In this document: one piece after another, positions 1 through 8,318 of the stretch
How positions within the stretch are numbered: position 1 is the first letter of the stretch
How the letters are laid out: each line of letters opens with the position of its first letter
Source of the DNA: Bacillota bacterium
Lineage (GTDB): Bacteria > Bacillota > Clostridia > Christensenellales > SZUA-584
Length of the DNA stretch: 46,848 nucleotides
Assembly (NCBI GenBank): GCA_023391105.1
Contig: JAEWBO010000029.1
Location: forward strand, 1-46,848
Direction of reading: 5' to 3'
Notes under the pieces: model-generated
What the model was told of the DNA's origin: nothing
Databases searched by the model: none
Seen by the model: only the letters and a program-made list of their open reading frames with translations
Translations under genes and position numbers: made by a program

Positions 1-158
1 TGGTGATGGGTGAGAAGGACGTGGTCATCCGCGTTCAGATATCCGACATGACACCGCAGGTGTTTGAGCCGGGCAAGGCGAACTACATCCATTTTGAGAT
101 TCCCGAATCGCTGATCCATCTGTTTGATGCGGAATCCGAAAACAATCTGCTTTATTAA
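1..158 (+). CDS. C-terminal fragment of sugar ABC transporter ATP-binding protein (MsmX/UgpC type), partial
   Basis: Only the last 51 codons are present (reading frame from position 3); the gene begins upstream of the window. The fragment contains GEKDVVIRV, GKANYIHFEIP and HLFDAESENNL. This pattern resembles the C-terminal TOBE/OB-fold region of carbohydrate-importer ATPases of the MsmX/UgpC/MalK family, where the closing strand is typically followed by a phrase like HLFD.ET..NL. No ATPase motif lies in the window, so the assignment rests on the tail alone. The stop is at 156-158 and a strong terminator follows at 198-235, so this is probably the last gene of its transcription unit. Confidence is moderate because of the short length. 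Confidence 0.6.
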   Translation, partial: VMGEKDVVIRVQISDMTPQVFEPGKANYIHFEIPESLIHLFDAESENNLLY

Positions 159-197
159 GAAATTACCATTAATATCATATACATAAACGCACATGAG

Positions 198-235
198 AAA
201 GAGTTTCGGAGCGATACACTCCGGAGCTTTTTCTT
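198..235 (+). terminator. Rho-independent terminator after the ABC ATPase gene
   Basis: A 14-bp stem (198-211 with 219-232, several G-U pairs) and a 7-nt loop run into a T-rich tract. It lies 39 bp after the stop of the ABC ATPase fragment. Confidence 0.8.
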
Positions 236-467
236 ATTGAGCACATGAAGCATTGAAGAGGAAAAGTACCTGAAATACGTAAGTTTTTGGGTTTATATGT
301 TTAAAAATTTGATATAAGTTTATATATGAATAAGTATATAGACAGAATAATCTGATTCGCTCTAGAGATCAAATGAATAGCATAATACGATAGCCACAAC
401 ACTGATTGTATAATCAATAATTGAAATCTCTCATTTTTTAATCCAGCATCAAAGGCGAGGAATGATT
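236..467. other. AT-rich intergenic region upstream of the signalling cassette
   Basis: About 230 bp without a gene. It is strongly AT-rich with several near-palindromic TATA runs (about 295-345). A weak promoter candidate (TTGATA at 309-314, TAAGTA at 331-336) could serve the downstream genes but is far from consensus. No RNA gene or riboswitch was recognised. Confidence 0.4.
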
Positions 468-1529
468 ATGGACAGCATCCTTATAGTCGATGATATCGAT
501 ATTAACCGAAAAATTCTTACGCAGATACTTACGGACTCTTATCATGTTTACGAAGCCTGCGATGGGCAGCAAGCTTTGGACTTTGTCCGCAAAAATTCAC
601 GCGCACTTTCACTGATTCTGCTGGACATCATGATGCCAAAACTCGATGGTTATGAGGTTCTTCGGCAATTGAAGAAGGACGCGGCCACAAAAAATATCCC
701 GGTTATTTTGATCAGCGCGCTTGATTCCGAATGTGATGAAAGCCGCGGTCTTAAAGAGGGAGCCATAGACTACATCGCAAAGCCTTTTAATATGCATATC
801 GTCAAATGCCGGGTAGACAACCATATTCGTCTAAAAAGATATCAGAATCATCTGCTGGAGCTGGCTGAACAACGAGCGCAAAAAATCTTAAACATGCGCG
901 AATCCATTTATGACGCTGTGACGTCCATTATAGAATACCGCAGTTTGGAATCGGGTCGCCATGTCAAGCGTATCCGCTTGCTCTGCGAGGCCCAATTGAA
1001 CCATTTGTGTAAAAATGGTTTGTATTCGGCTGAACTTGATGAACACGCCGCTAAGCTGATCACACGTGCTTCATCTTTGCATGATATCGGTAAGGTCAGC
1101 ATACCGGATCGTATTCTTACGAAGCCGGGGCCGCTGACATATGATGAGATGGAAATCATGAAAACACATTCAGAAATCGGGAGTCGGTTCATCGATTCGA
1201 TGGCCGATCATGATGATGAGCTTTTTATCCGCTATGCGCGGCAGATATGCCGCCATCATCATGAACACTGGGACGGCAAGGGATATCCGGATGGACTTAA
1301 GGGGGAACAAATTCCACTTTCTGCCCGTGTGGTGGCGGTGGCGGATGTGTATGACGCGCTGGTGAGTCCCCGTGTTTATAAGCCCGCTTTTTCGCATGAA
1401 AAAGCAACACAAATACTTCTTGAGGAAAAGGGAAAATTATTTGATCCCAGTCTCATCGATGTGTATACGCAAATTGAAGATTCCTTTATTGAAATATTGC
1501 ACAAGCACGGAGATGAAGCGCGGCAGTAA
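468..1529 (+). CDS. Response regulator with HD-GYP domain (RpfG-like cyclic-di-GMP phosphodiesterase)
   Basis: A 353-residue cytoplasmic protein. Residues about 3-120 form a receiver domain: acidic pair in VDD, phospho-acceptor Asp53 in LLDIMMP, and Lys105 in AKPF. A short helical linker leads to an HD-GYP domain (about 145-345) with the metal-binding HD at 205-206 (LHDIGKVSIPD) and the HHEHWDGKGYP signature at 264-274. HD-GYP proteins hydrolyse c-di-GMP, so phosphorylation probably controls c-di-GMP breakdown. Start choice: ATG at 462 lies almost on the purine-rich GGCGAGG (454-460), whereas ATG 468 is 7 nt from it and is preferred. An HPt gene (22 bp downstream) and a hybrid kinase follow and are the likely phosphoryl donors. 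The RpfG-like architecture is complete; the physiological output is unknown. Confidence 0.9.
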   Translation: MDSILIVDDIDINRKILTQILTDSYHVYEACDGQQALDFVRKNSRALSLILLDIMMPKLDGYEVLRQLKKDAATKNIPVILISALDSECDESRGLKEGAIDYIAKPFNMHIVKCRVDNHIRLKRYQNHLLELAEQRAQKILNMRESIYDAVTSIIEYRSLESGRHVKRIRLLCEAQLNHLCKNGLYSAELDEHAAKLITRASSLHDIGKVSIPDRILTKPGPLTYDEMEIMKTHSEIGSRFIDSMADHDDELFIRYARQICRHHHEHWDGKGYPDGLKGEQIPLSARVVAVADVYDALVSPRVYKPAFSHEKATQILLEEKGKLFDPSLIDVYTQIEDSFIEILHKHGDEARQ

Positions 1530-1551
1530 AGAATCGTGGAGGATCGTTAGG

Positions 1552-1905
1552 ATGCAGTCACTTGAAAATTTACTTAAGAGCAAACCAGGCATCGATTATG
1601 CAGGAACCATGAAGCGTATGTCGGATAATACGGTCTTTTATACCGAATTACTCCGGCTTTTTTTTAAAGACAATGCGCCGGAAAGACTGGAAAGAGCACT
1701 GAACAGCAAAGACTATCAAAACGCCATATATGAGGCTCATGGTCTCAAAGGTACAGCCGCAAACCTAGGGCTGCTGGAAATTTCGAAGACTTGCGCACAA
1801 ATACATGTTCACTTAAAAAACAACGAAACAGAAGAATCAAAGCTCCTGCTGAACGAATTGAAGCAGGCATATTTGGCGATCAGCGATCTAGCCGATAAAA
1901 TATAA
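1552..1905 (+). CDS. Histidine phosphotransfer (HPt) domain protein
   Basis: A 117-residue single-domain protein. The motif EAHGLKGTAANLG carries the expected phosphorylatable His at about residue 63 within a four-helix-bundle pattern. HPt proteins relay phosphate between a hybrid kinase receiver and a response regulator. The reading frame stays open back to 1372, overlapping the HD-GYP gene, but the start at ATG 1552 is preferred: GGAGG (1538-1542) precedes it and the HPt fold begins there. It sits between the HD-GYP regulator and the hybrid kinase, with 11 bp to the next gene. It is therefore well placed to carry phosphate from the kinase receivers to Asp53 of the regulator. Confidence 0.88.
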   Translation: MQSLENLLKSKPGIDYAGTMKRMSDNTVFYTELLRLFFKDNAPERLERALNSKDYQNAIYEAHGLKGTAANLGLLEISKTCAQIHVHLKNNETEESKLLLNELKQAYLAISDLADKI

Positions 1906-1916
1906 GGTAGGTAACG

Positions 1917-4900
1917 ATGAAAAATAATAAACTAACAAAACCTGCAATTTATCGTGAATCCTTCATAATAACCTCAATTTATTTTGTTCTGGGGATATCC
2001 TGGATTCTATTTCTGGATGATATTCTCGGATTGCTCAGACTGGATAAACAAACCTATATTGAGTTTGAGACATATAAGGGATTGGCATATGTACTGATAA
2101 CAACGGTATTGCTGTTTATTCTTGTGAATAAGCTTGTTAGACGGCTTAAAGCTCATCAGCAGAATCTGAATATGCTGGTTAAAGAGCGCACTGCGGAGCT
2201 GGAGAATGCAGTGGCACATTCGCAGGAGTCGGAAAAACAAAAGGATGCGATGCTTGAGAGCATGAGACGGCAGCTTCAGTTTGAGAAATTGATTTTTGCA
2301 TTGGCTCAGGACTTTATCAATGCCGATGTGGAGAACATTGACCGCGAACTTGACATGGCTCTTGGGCGCATTCGCGAATACTTGGACGAGGATCGCATTT
2401 GCTACATCATCTATAATTGGAATACACAACGTTTTGATCTGAAAACGCAGCAAAACAAAGCAGAAATACCATTGCTTAAGCATGACTGGGATAAGAGTTC
2501 TTTCGAGGCCGCCGCTGAGATGATCGATACCCATTCGCGCGGCAGAAATTATTATATCGCTGATACAAAGGCACATAACTCAATGCTTGCATCCCTACTT
2601 AGGGAGGACGGCGTCCGTTCGGCAATCATGATTCCCATTATGTCCAAAGGTAGACCGCGTGGTTTCATAGGGCTTTATTCAATAGAAAAGGTTAAGAGAT
2701 GGGAACCCTATGCGCTCTCGGTCATGACGATATTTGCGGCGATGATTAAAAACAGCTATGAACGCATCGATAAAGAAGCCGCTATTAAAACAAGCCACTC
2801 TCAAATGCGCGTGATATTAGATGCCACGCGCGATGGCATCTGTCTGATGGATCCTGACGGCAATATCGTTATTTCGAACAATTCATTTGCAAAGCAACGC
2901 CGCACAGATCCGTCTGAAATTGTTGGCAAAAACATAAAAGACATTGTTCCTCCCGATCGGTATACGACCCAAGCGAGTCTTTTCAAAAAAGTGATGCGGA
3001 CAGGAACACCGGGGGTTTACCGAATCCAGGATGGTGATCGCTATTTGGAGGGGTCGATTTATCCTGTTTGTGACAGCAAGGGCAAGATAAACGGCGTGGC
3101 GACTTTTATCGCCGATATCACGAGGCGAATAAATGATGAGAGAGAAATATTCCGTTCGAATCAGATGCTTGAGGAGATTCTACAGAATGCGCCTGTAGGT
3201 ATATATTGGAAGAACTTAGAGGGCGTATATCTGGGATGTAATCATATTGCTGCGGAAAACCTCAGCGCAACACCTGCGGATTTGATCGGAAAGACCAACC
3301 GGAGTTTTATGGCAGAAGATGTCGCCGAAGAAAGCACGGAGCATGATCGAATGATCATTGAAACAAAGACTGTCAATATGAATTTTTGTCGTCGTATGAT
3401 TACGAAGAAAGGAGAGCAAAGGCTTTTCAAGATAAACAAGGTGCCACTGCTTAATCAAGATGGCGAGGTCTATGCGCTGCTTGGCGTGGCCGAGGATATC
3501 ACCGAGCAGCACGAAAAGGAAAAGGAGCTGATTCAAGCCAAGCAGGATGCCACCGCAGCAAGCCGGGCGAAGAGTGATTTTCTTTCGCACATGAGCCATG
3601 AGATTCGCACGCCGCTGAACGCCATCATCGGGCTGACCCATGTGGCTGAAAACTCTGACAGTGAGGAGCAAATCAAGGACCTGCTCAATAAAGTCAACAC
3701 GTCGTCCAAACACCTGCTTGCCATCGTCAATGACATCCTCGACATTTCGAGAATTGAGGCGGGCAAGCTCTCTGTGAGCCACAGCGAGATTGATCTGGTT
3801 GCGGTTATTGAGGAGGCTGTTAATATCGTTGCGCAGCGTGCTGACGAGAAGAAGCAACGTCTGGATCTTTTTATCGATGGGGATATTCCCAAATATGTAA
3901 AAAGCGACGCGATAAGATTAAAACAGGTCATTATGAATCTTCTGGTTAACGCTGTTAAATTCACCCCTGAATCAGGCGAAATTGTTGTGAGGACACAGGT
4001 GCTTAAAACCCAAAACAATCGGGTTATCATAAAGCTCTCCGTCACAGACAACGGTATTGGAATTGAACAGGACAGCGTTGAAAAGCTATTTCATCCGTTT
4101 GAACAAGCAGACAGCAAAACAACCCGCTCATATGAAGGCACTGGGCTGGGGCTAGCTATATCGCGATCTATTGTCGAATTGATGGGCGGGGTGATCGGTG
4201 CTACGAGTGAGCGCGGCAAAGGAAGCACTTTTTACTTTGTGCTGCCGCTGGAACTCGCAGAAACAAAGCCAGCTACTATCGATGTGGCGTTTGAAGATCT
4301 CAATGTGCTTGTGGTTGATGACGATGAGGAAACGTGCCTTTACATGAACTCACTATTTTCACAGTTTGGCGTGAATGCAAAATGGGTGCTCTCAGGCAAA
4401 GAGGCGGTCAATACGGTCAACAAAGCGGCGGAGGAAAAGAACGCTTACAACGTCGTTTTTGTCGATTGGCACATGCCGGAGATGAACGGTATAGAAACGG
4501 TCAAACAAATCAGAGAGGTCTGTGGGCCGGACACTTTTGTGATTATGTTCTCTATGTTTGAATGGGGCGAGATTGAGCAACAGGCCAAGGCCGCGGGTGT
4601 ATCCATGTTCCTGACGAAGCCCATTTTTCCATCACGCCTTTTCAATGCGCTGACACAAATATGCGGACAGCATAAGGCAGTATTGAGGGCATCAAAAGCA
4701 GCCAGCTTATTATTAAAGGACAAAAGGATACTTGTGGTGGAAGACATACAGATCAATCAATACATTTTGCAGGAGCTTCTCAAAAATACGGGTGCCATAC
4801 TGACCCAAGCGATGGACGGACAGCAGGCATTGGATGTATTCAAAGAGCAGGAGGGCGCTTTTGACGCGATTCTTATGGATATTCAAATGCCTGTGATGGA

Positions 4901-5093
4901 CGGACTGGAAGCCACACGTCAGATTCGCGCGTCCGATGTGCCCGGCGCTAAGAGTGTGCCGATCATTGCTATGACGGCAAACGTATTTAAGGAAGATATC
5001 GATCAGGCATTGATGGCGGGTATGGACGCGCATGTCGGCAAGCCGATAGATGCGGATATCCTAATGGCCGCCTTCCAAAGGCTTATTCATTGA
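1917..5093 (+). CDS. Hybrid sensor histidine kinase (2 TM, GAF-like, 2 PAS, HisKA, HATPase, 2 receivers)
   Basis: A 1058-residue membrane kinase. Two hydrophobic segments (about 14-36 and 55-72) are joined by a short acidic external loop. A coiled coil (about 78-115) leads to a GAF-like domain (about 120-285) and two PAS domains (about 297-405 and 415-535). The HisKA box SHEIRTPLNAI has His561. The ATPase domain has NLLVNAVKFTP (N box), DNGIGIE (G1) and GTGLGLAIS (G2). Two receivers follow with acceptor Asp850 (VDWHMPEMNG) and Asp988 (MDIQMPVMDG), each with its conserved Lys (TKP, GKP). All catalytic positions look intact. There is almost no extracellular sensor, so input is probably cytoplasmic (GAF/PAS) or from the membrane. 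It is co-oriented with the HPt and HD-GYP genes. It ends 3 bp from the stop of the convergent gene, with no terminator hairpin between. Confidence 0.92.
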   Translation: MKNNKLTKPAIYRESFIITSIYFVLGISWILFLDDILGLLRLDKQTYIEFETYKGLAYVLITTVLLFILVNKLVRRLKAHQQNLNMLVKERTAELENAVAHSQESEKQKDAMLESMRRQLQFEKLIFALAQDFINADVENIDRELDMALGRIREYLDEDRICYIIYNWNTQRFDLKTQQNKAEIPLLKHDWDKSSFEAAAEMIDTHSRGRNYYIADTKAHNSMLASLLREDGVRSAIMIPIMSKGRPRGFIGLYSIEKVKRWEPYALSVMTIFAAMIKNSYERIDKEAAIKTSHSQMRVILDATRDGICLMDPDGNIVISNNSFAKQRRTDPSEIVGKNIKDIVPPDRYTTQASLFKKVMRTGTPGVYRIQDGDRYLEGSIYPVCDSKGKINGVATFIADITRRINDEREIFRSNQMLEEILQNAPVGIYWKNLEGVYLGCNHIAAENLSATPADLIGKTNRSFMAEDVAEESTEHDRMIIETKTVNMNFCRRMITKKGEQRLFKINKVPLLNQDGEVYALLGVAEDITEQHEKEKELIQAKQDATAASRAKSDFLSHMSHEIRTPLNAIIGLTHVAENSDSEEQIKDLLNKVNTSSKHLLAIVNDILDISRIEAGKLSVSHSEIDLVAVIEEAVNIVAQRADEKKQRLDLFIDGDIPKYVKSDAIRLKQVIMNLLVNAVKFTPESGEIVVRTQVLKTQNNRVIIKLSVTDNGIGIEQDSVEKLFHPFEQADSKTTRSYEGTGLGLAISRSIVELMGGVIGATSERGKGSTFYFVLPLELAETKPATIDVAFEDLNVLVVDDDEETCLYMNSLFSQFGVNAKWVLSGKEAVNTVNKAAEEKNAYNVVFVDWHMPEMNGIETVKQIREVCGPDTFVIMFSMFEWGEIEQQAKAAGVSMFLTKPIFPSRLFNALTQICGQHKAVLRASKAASLLLKDKRILVVEDIQINQYILQELLKNTGAILTQAMDGQQALDVFKEQEGAFDAILMDIQMPVMDGLEATRQIRASDVPGAKSVPIIAMTANVFKEDIDQALMAGMDAHVGKPIDADILMAAFQRLIH

Positions 5094-5096
5094 AAT

Positions 5097-6440
5097 CTAT
5101 TTGCTGTTTTTGAAAATTCCTATATGCCGTATACGCATATAGCCAATAACCACAGCAGCCGCAACGGCCAATACCAATAGAATAATCAGCCAATAATTCG
5201 AGCCGGTATCCGCAGCGTTGCTGGCAGGGGCTGCCAGGGCGACGCCCGGCTCCTCTGCAATTTCCTCTATCAACGAAGCGGTCACAAAATAGCTAAGGCC
5301 TTCATAGATGTCAAACGACGCATTGCCGCTGTCATCGACAACGGCGCTCTGCTTATATTCTGCTACGCCGGACAGCGCATGGTAGCAATAAAGATACAAC
5401 GTATCGCCGGGTTCATTTTCAGAAGCGGCAAAACGGTATGTAAAGCGGCCCGGCATCTCGCCGGTCTGCGCAAAATGCAGCTGATAGATATCTTGTCCGT
5501 CTGCCGCGTCGGATATGGCCGCATCCTTCTCCAGAGACACAGAAAGCTGGCAAACGCTTGAATCATCTGATAAAGTCCCCAGCTTGGCACCGTCTATTGT
5601 ACAGGAATAGCCACCAAAATCGATATTAAGCGTGGCTTGCTTGGCTTTAAGCGCTCTGAGCGTTGACGTGGGAAGACTTTCGGCCTCGGACAATGAAATA
5701 CTGAGGGTGCCGCCTTTATCGAGCCTGTCCAGCTCTGCGCTGAGCACATTCCATTTTTCGGGCGATTCAGTGGGTTCGGATGAATCTGTCGAAGAATCAG
5801 AACCGGCTGCGGATGGCGAAGGCGCGGGCGTAGATGACACAGTGGCAGCGGGTGACACCGTATTGATCGGCTTTTCGGTTTTTCTGGGTTCCGGTATCGG
5901 CGTGGGAGCTGTGACCGGTGTTGGGGTCGGCGCGGGCTCGGGCTCGGGCTCGGGCTCCGGTGTTTGCACGGGCGCGGGTACGGGTGTCGGCGCAGGCGTG
6001 GGTTGCTCGGAAGCGGCTACTGTCAGCGGAAAAGAATAGTCAATAGGTTGTGGTTTGGCGCTGGGAACACCATTTTCGCTGTAATCAAACGTTCCCTTCA
6101 CTTTTATTGTGAACTTTTCTCCGGGCTGAGCGTCATTGCCGATCGTGACGCTGATTTTGCCTTTTATCGTTTTATTTGTGTTGGCGAACAGTTCAACTTC
6201 ATTTTCAAAAAAGAGAGCCTTATCTCCGCTGATACTGGCGTTATCACATGAGACTTTCGCATGAAGCTCGTAAGCATCCGTCATTGTCATTTCATATGTA
6301 TACTCATATGTGACACCCGGCTTTACATCCTGCGGGCCTTTTATCGATACAACCACCCTGCCGGCTGCCAAAGCGGCTGAAATGCTCAGCGAAGATATCA
6401 ACACAATGGCCGCAAACAATAAAATTGAGAGCTTTCTCAT
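5097..6440 (-). CDS. Secreted, C-terminally membrane-anchored surface protein with Pro-rich linker (paralogue 1)
   Basis: A 447-residue protein of unrecognised family. It has an N-terminal signal peptide (about 1-25, ending in SAALAAG), a beta-rich domain (about 27-140) and a Pro/Thr/Glu-rich linker (about 145-215). A second domain (about 225-395) follows, then a C-terminal transmembrane helix (about 412-437) and a basic tail. No sortase LPxTG motif was seen, so anchoring is by the membrane helix. The second domain is clearly paralogous to that of the gene at 6686-7927 (shared LHF, GE.PG, PGDT.YLY and QSAVVD segments). The linker is encoded by four tandem copies of a 6-bp unit at 5934-5957, giving Glu-Pro repeats. 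A ribosome-binding site (AGGAG) precedes the ATG. A role as a surface or wall-spanning protein is inferred; the molecular function is unknown. Confidence 0.75.
   Translation of the reverse strand: MRKLSILLFAAIVLISSLSISAALAAGRVVVSIKGPQDVKPGVTYEYTYEMTMTDAYELHAKVSCDNASISGDKALFFENEVELFANTNKTIKGKISVTIGNDAQPGEKFTIKVKGTFDYSENGVPSAKPQPIDYSFPLTVAASEQPTPAPTPVPAPVQTPEPEPEPEPAPTPTPVTAPTPIPEPRKTEKPINTVSPAATVSSTPAPSPSAAGSDSSTDSSEPTESPEKWNVLSAELDRLDKGGTLSISLSEAESLPTSTLRALKAKQATLNIDFGGYSCTIDGAKLGTLSDDSSVCQLSVSLEKDAAISDAADGQDIYQLHFAQTGEMPGRFTYRFAASENEPGDTLYLYCYHALSGVAEYKQSAVVDDSGNASFDIYEGLSYFVTASLIEEIAEEPGVALAAPASNAADTGSNYWLIILLVLAVAAAVVIGYMRIRHIGIFKNSK
5934..5957. repeat. 6-bp tandem repeat (4 copies) inside the Pro-rich linker
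   Basis: Four perfect copies of gggctc. Read on the minus strand they encode Glu-Pro dipeptides in the linker of the surface protein. Short perfect repeats in a coding linker can change length by slippage without breaking the frame, because the unit is a multiple of three. Confidence 0.85.
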
Positions 6441-6640
6441 TTGCTATTCTCCTAATTGACTTATACTGTGGCAAGTGCAAAGGCGCGGTAAAAGTGAAAA
6501 GCGGGAAGCGGCGCCGGTTGAATAAGCGTGTATTTATATTTTGGACGAAACAAGAAAAAATGTCAACAGATTGTCTGATAATTCGACACATATTTGGAGA
6601 AAAAAAGCGAAAATACGATATTATTTCTTGAGTAATGAAT

Positions 6641-6668
6641 AGAAAAGGCTCCGGTTTAATCCGGAGCC
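6641..6668 (-). terminator. Rho-independent terminator of the 6686-7927 gene (minus strand)
   Basis: A perfect 8-bp stem (647-654 with 661-668 in the 6600s) closes a 6-nt loop. On the minus strand it is followed by TTTT. It lies 18 bp after the stop of the upstream surface-protein gene, so that gene and the 5097-6440 gene are probably separate transcripts. Confidence 0.8.
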
Positions 6669-6685
6669 TAAATAGATAATCTTGC

Positions 6686-7927
6686 TTAGAACTCAGAGTG
6701 ACGGGTTCTCTTCTTGGTGAACAGCCCGACACGGAAGACGATCATTGTGAAAAGCACTGCGAGCAGCGCCGCGCCAACGCCGACTGCGATAAGAACGAAG
6801 GGAAAGCCTGAGGGCTGGGCAGTCACAGGTTCTAAATTTTCCTCTGTGGGTTCGGGCGTCGGTTCGGGCGTCGGTTCGGGTGTCGGTGCGGGGGTGGGCG
6901 TGGGCTCCGGCTCGGCCTGAGTCACGATGCCGGCTGCACCTTCAACGAGCGCGGATGCCACGAAATAGCTGGAGCAGTGATAGATATCAAACGTCACAAA
7001 ACCGTTTTCATCAACGACGGCGGACTGAATGCCTGCAATCACCTTGGCTGTACTGTAATAGTAGTAAAGGTAAACGGTGTCTCCCGGGCTGTTTTTATCC
7101 GCCTTAAACGTGAAGGAAATTTTGCCGGGGAACTCGCCCTTGTGTGAGAAGTGCAGCTGATAAACGTCGTTGCCGCCGACGGCTGCGGAATACTCCTCAT
7201 CGGCTTCGAATGAAAGGCCGAGATCCAGCTCGTCCTCATCTTCATCAAGCTCACCCAGCGCCGCGCCGTCCAAGGTACACGAATATGTGCCGAAGTTCAT
7301 CGTGAGCTTGCCCTTCTTTTCACGAAGCGTATTATATATCTCGACAGGAATCTCATGATCATCATCTTCGCCTGTTAATTCAACGGTTATTGTGCCGCCC
7401 TGCTCCATGCCGTCAACCTCTTCGGACGCGAGCTGCCATGCCGTAGGCTCAGGCGTGGGGGTGGGCTCGCCCTCCGTCTTATTAGATGAAGGCTTAGAGG
7501 TTCTCTCCGGTTTGGGCGTAGAGGCCGGTCTATCAACGACAGTGATCGTTTTGCTGTCCGAATAGCCGGACTCACCGACGTTTGTACCATCAAACGTGGA
7601 TATCTGTCCGGAAACGCTGATTGTACAGGTGGAACCGGCAGGAGTGCCTGCAGGCACGGAAATGCTGATTGTCTTAGAAGCGGTGATGCTTTCGCTCATG
7701 GCACTTGATGAGTCTTCCCACATTGTTTCACTGCCGGAGGCAAATCCGCTCCATGAAATGTTTCCGCTTATTGAGGATGCGGATGCAGACTTAGAGACCG
7801 TGAAATTATATGTTTCGCCAGCGTAAACTTCACTTTTTCCGCTAATTCCCGCATTAGCGGTCATTATGCCAATTGTTGATATGGCTAGAATCATAGTTAA
7901 TAAAATCGCAATAAATCTTTTTTTCAT
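6686..7927 (-). CDS. Secreted, C-terminally membrane-anchored surface protein with Pro-rich linkers (paralogue 2)
   Basis: A 413-residue protein, unrecognised as a family but paralogous to the 5097-6440 product. It has a signal peptide (about 1-27, ending in MTANAG), a Ser-rich beta-type domain (about 28-130), a short Pro linker and the shared domain (about 165-335; LHFSHKGEFPG, PGDTVYLYYYY, QSAVVDENG). A second Thr-Pro-Glu-Pro linker (about 340-375), a transmembrane helix (about 379-400) and a basic tail follow. The N-terminal domains of the two paralogues are not obviously alike, so the conserved unit is the C-terminal domain. A good Shine-Dalgarno (AAGGAG) precedes the ATG. The shared module facing outward on a stalk suggests adhesion or wall organisation; this is inference only. 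Confidence 0.75.
   Translation of the reverse strand: MKKRFIAILLTMILAISTIGIMTANAGISGKSEVYAGETYNFTVSKSASASSISGNISWSGFASGSETMWEDSSSAMSESITASKTISISVPAGTPAGSTCTISVSGQISTFDGTNVGESGYSDSKTITVVDRPASTPKPERTSKPSSNKTEGEPTPTPEPTAWQLASEEVDGMEQGGTITVELTGEDDDHEIPVEIYNTLREKKGKLTMNFGTYSCTLDGAALGELDEDEDELDLGLSFEADEEYSAAVGGNDVYQLHFSHKGEFPGKISFTFKADKNSPGDTVYLYYYYSTAKVIAGIQSAVVDENGFVTFDIYHCSSYFVASALVEGAAGIVTQAEPEPTPTPAPTPEPTPEPTPEPTEENLEPVTAQPSGFPFVLIAVGVGAALLAVLFTMIVFRVGLFTKKRTRHSEF
6849..6896. repeat. 12-bp tandem repeat encoding the Thr-Pro-Glu-Pro linker
   Basis: Three near-identical 12-bp units (6849-6860, 6861-6872, 6873-6884) and a degenerate fourth. On the minus strand they encode Thr-Pro-Glu-Pro repeats next to the C-terminal membrane helix of paralogue 2. 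Confidence 0.8.
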
Positions 7928-7994
7928 TTTTTCTCCTTTTTTATCTTAGTACATAGGTTTAAGACCTAAAATATGAAACCCTATAAATGTCTAA

Positions 7995-8213
7995 TCAGCA
8001 ATACTGCCACAGTTCACCCTCCGGGACTTCCGTCACGATGATATCGCCCTCTGCGCACAGGCGGTCGTCTGATTTGGCGGTGATCTGTGGCTCGGGCTCC
8101 TGAGCGTTTCCAATGGGAATGAAGCTCATGCAAAAGCTCACCAACATAAGCAGAATTAACAATATAAGCAGCACAAGCTGAATCGGTCTTTTTGTGTGTT
8201 TTCGTTTGCTCAT
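7995..8213 (-). CDS. Small single-pass membrane protein, unknown function
   Basis: A 72-residue peptide not recognised as any family. It has a basic N-terminus (MSKRKHTKRP), one strongly hydrophobic helix (about 12-32) and a short, mostly polar and acidic C-terminal part of about 38 residues with two cysteines. By the positive-inside rule the tail should face outward; alternatively the helix is a cleavable signal. A good ribosome-binding site (GAGGAG) precedes the start. It sits between the SpoIID-dockerin gene and the two anchored surface proteins, all on the same strand. A part in the same envelope function is possible but unproven. Confidence 0.6.
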   Translation of the reverse strand: MSKRKHTKRPIQLVLLILLILLMLVSFCMSFIPIGNAQEPEPQITAKSDDRLCAEGDIIVTEVPEGELWQYC

Positions 8214-8318
8214 ATCGCTCCTCTGGCTGATGAAAGCATCCTGCCGTTTCTCTCGTTTGGACGCATCAGGTATATAACGAGAACCATCACGTCTGCTTCA
8301 TTCCGTTTTTCAAGGCCG

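Noticed and set aside
5632..6039. Gly/Val-rich 135-residue open frame on the plus strand
   Set aside because: It is the antisense reading of the Pro-rich linker of the surface protein.
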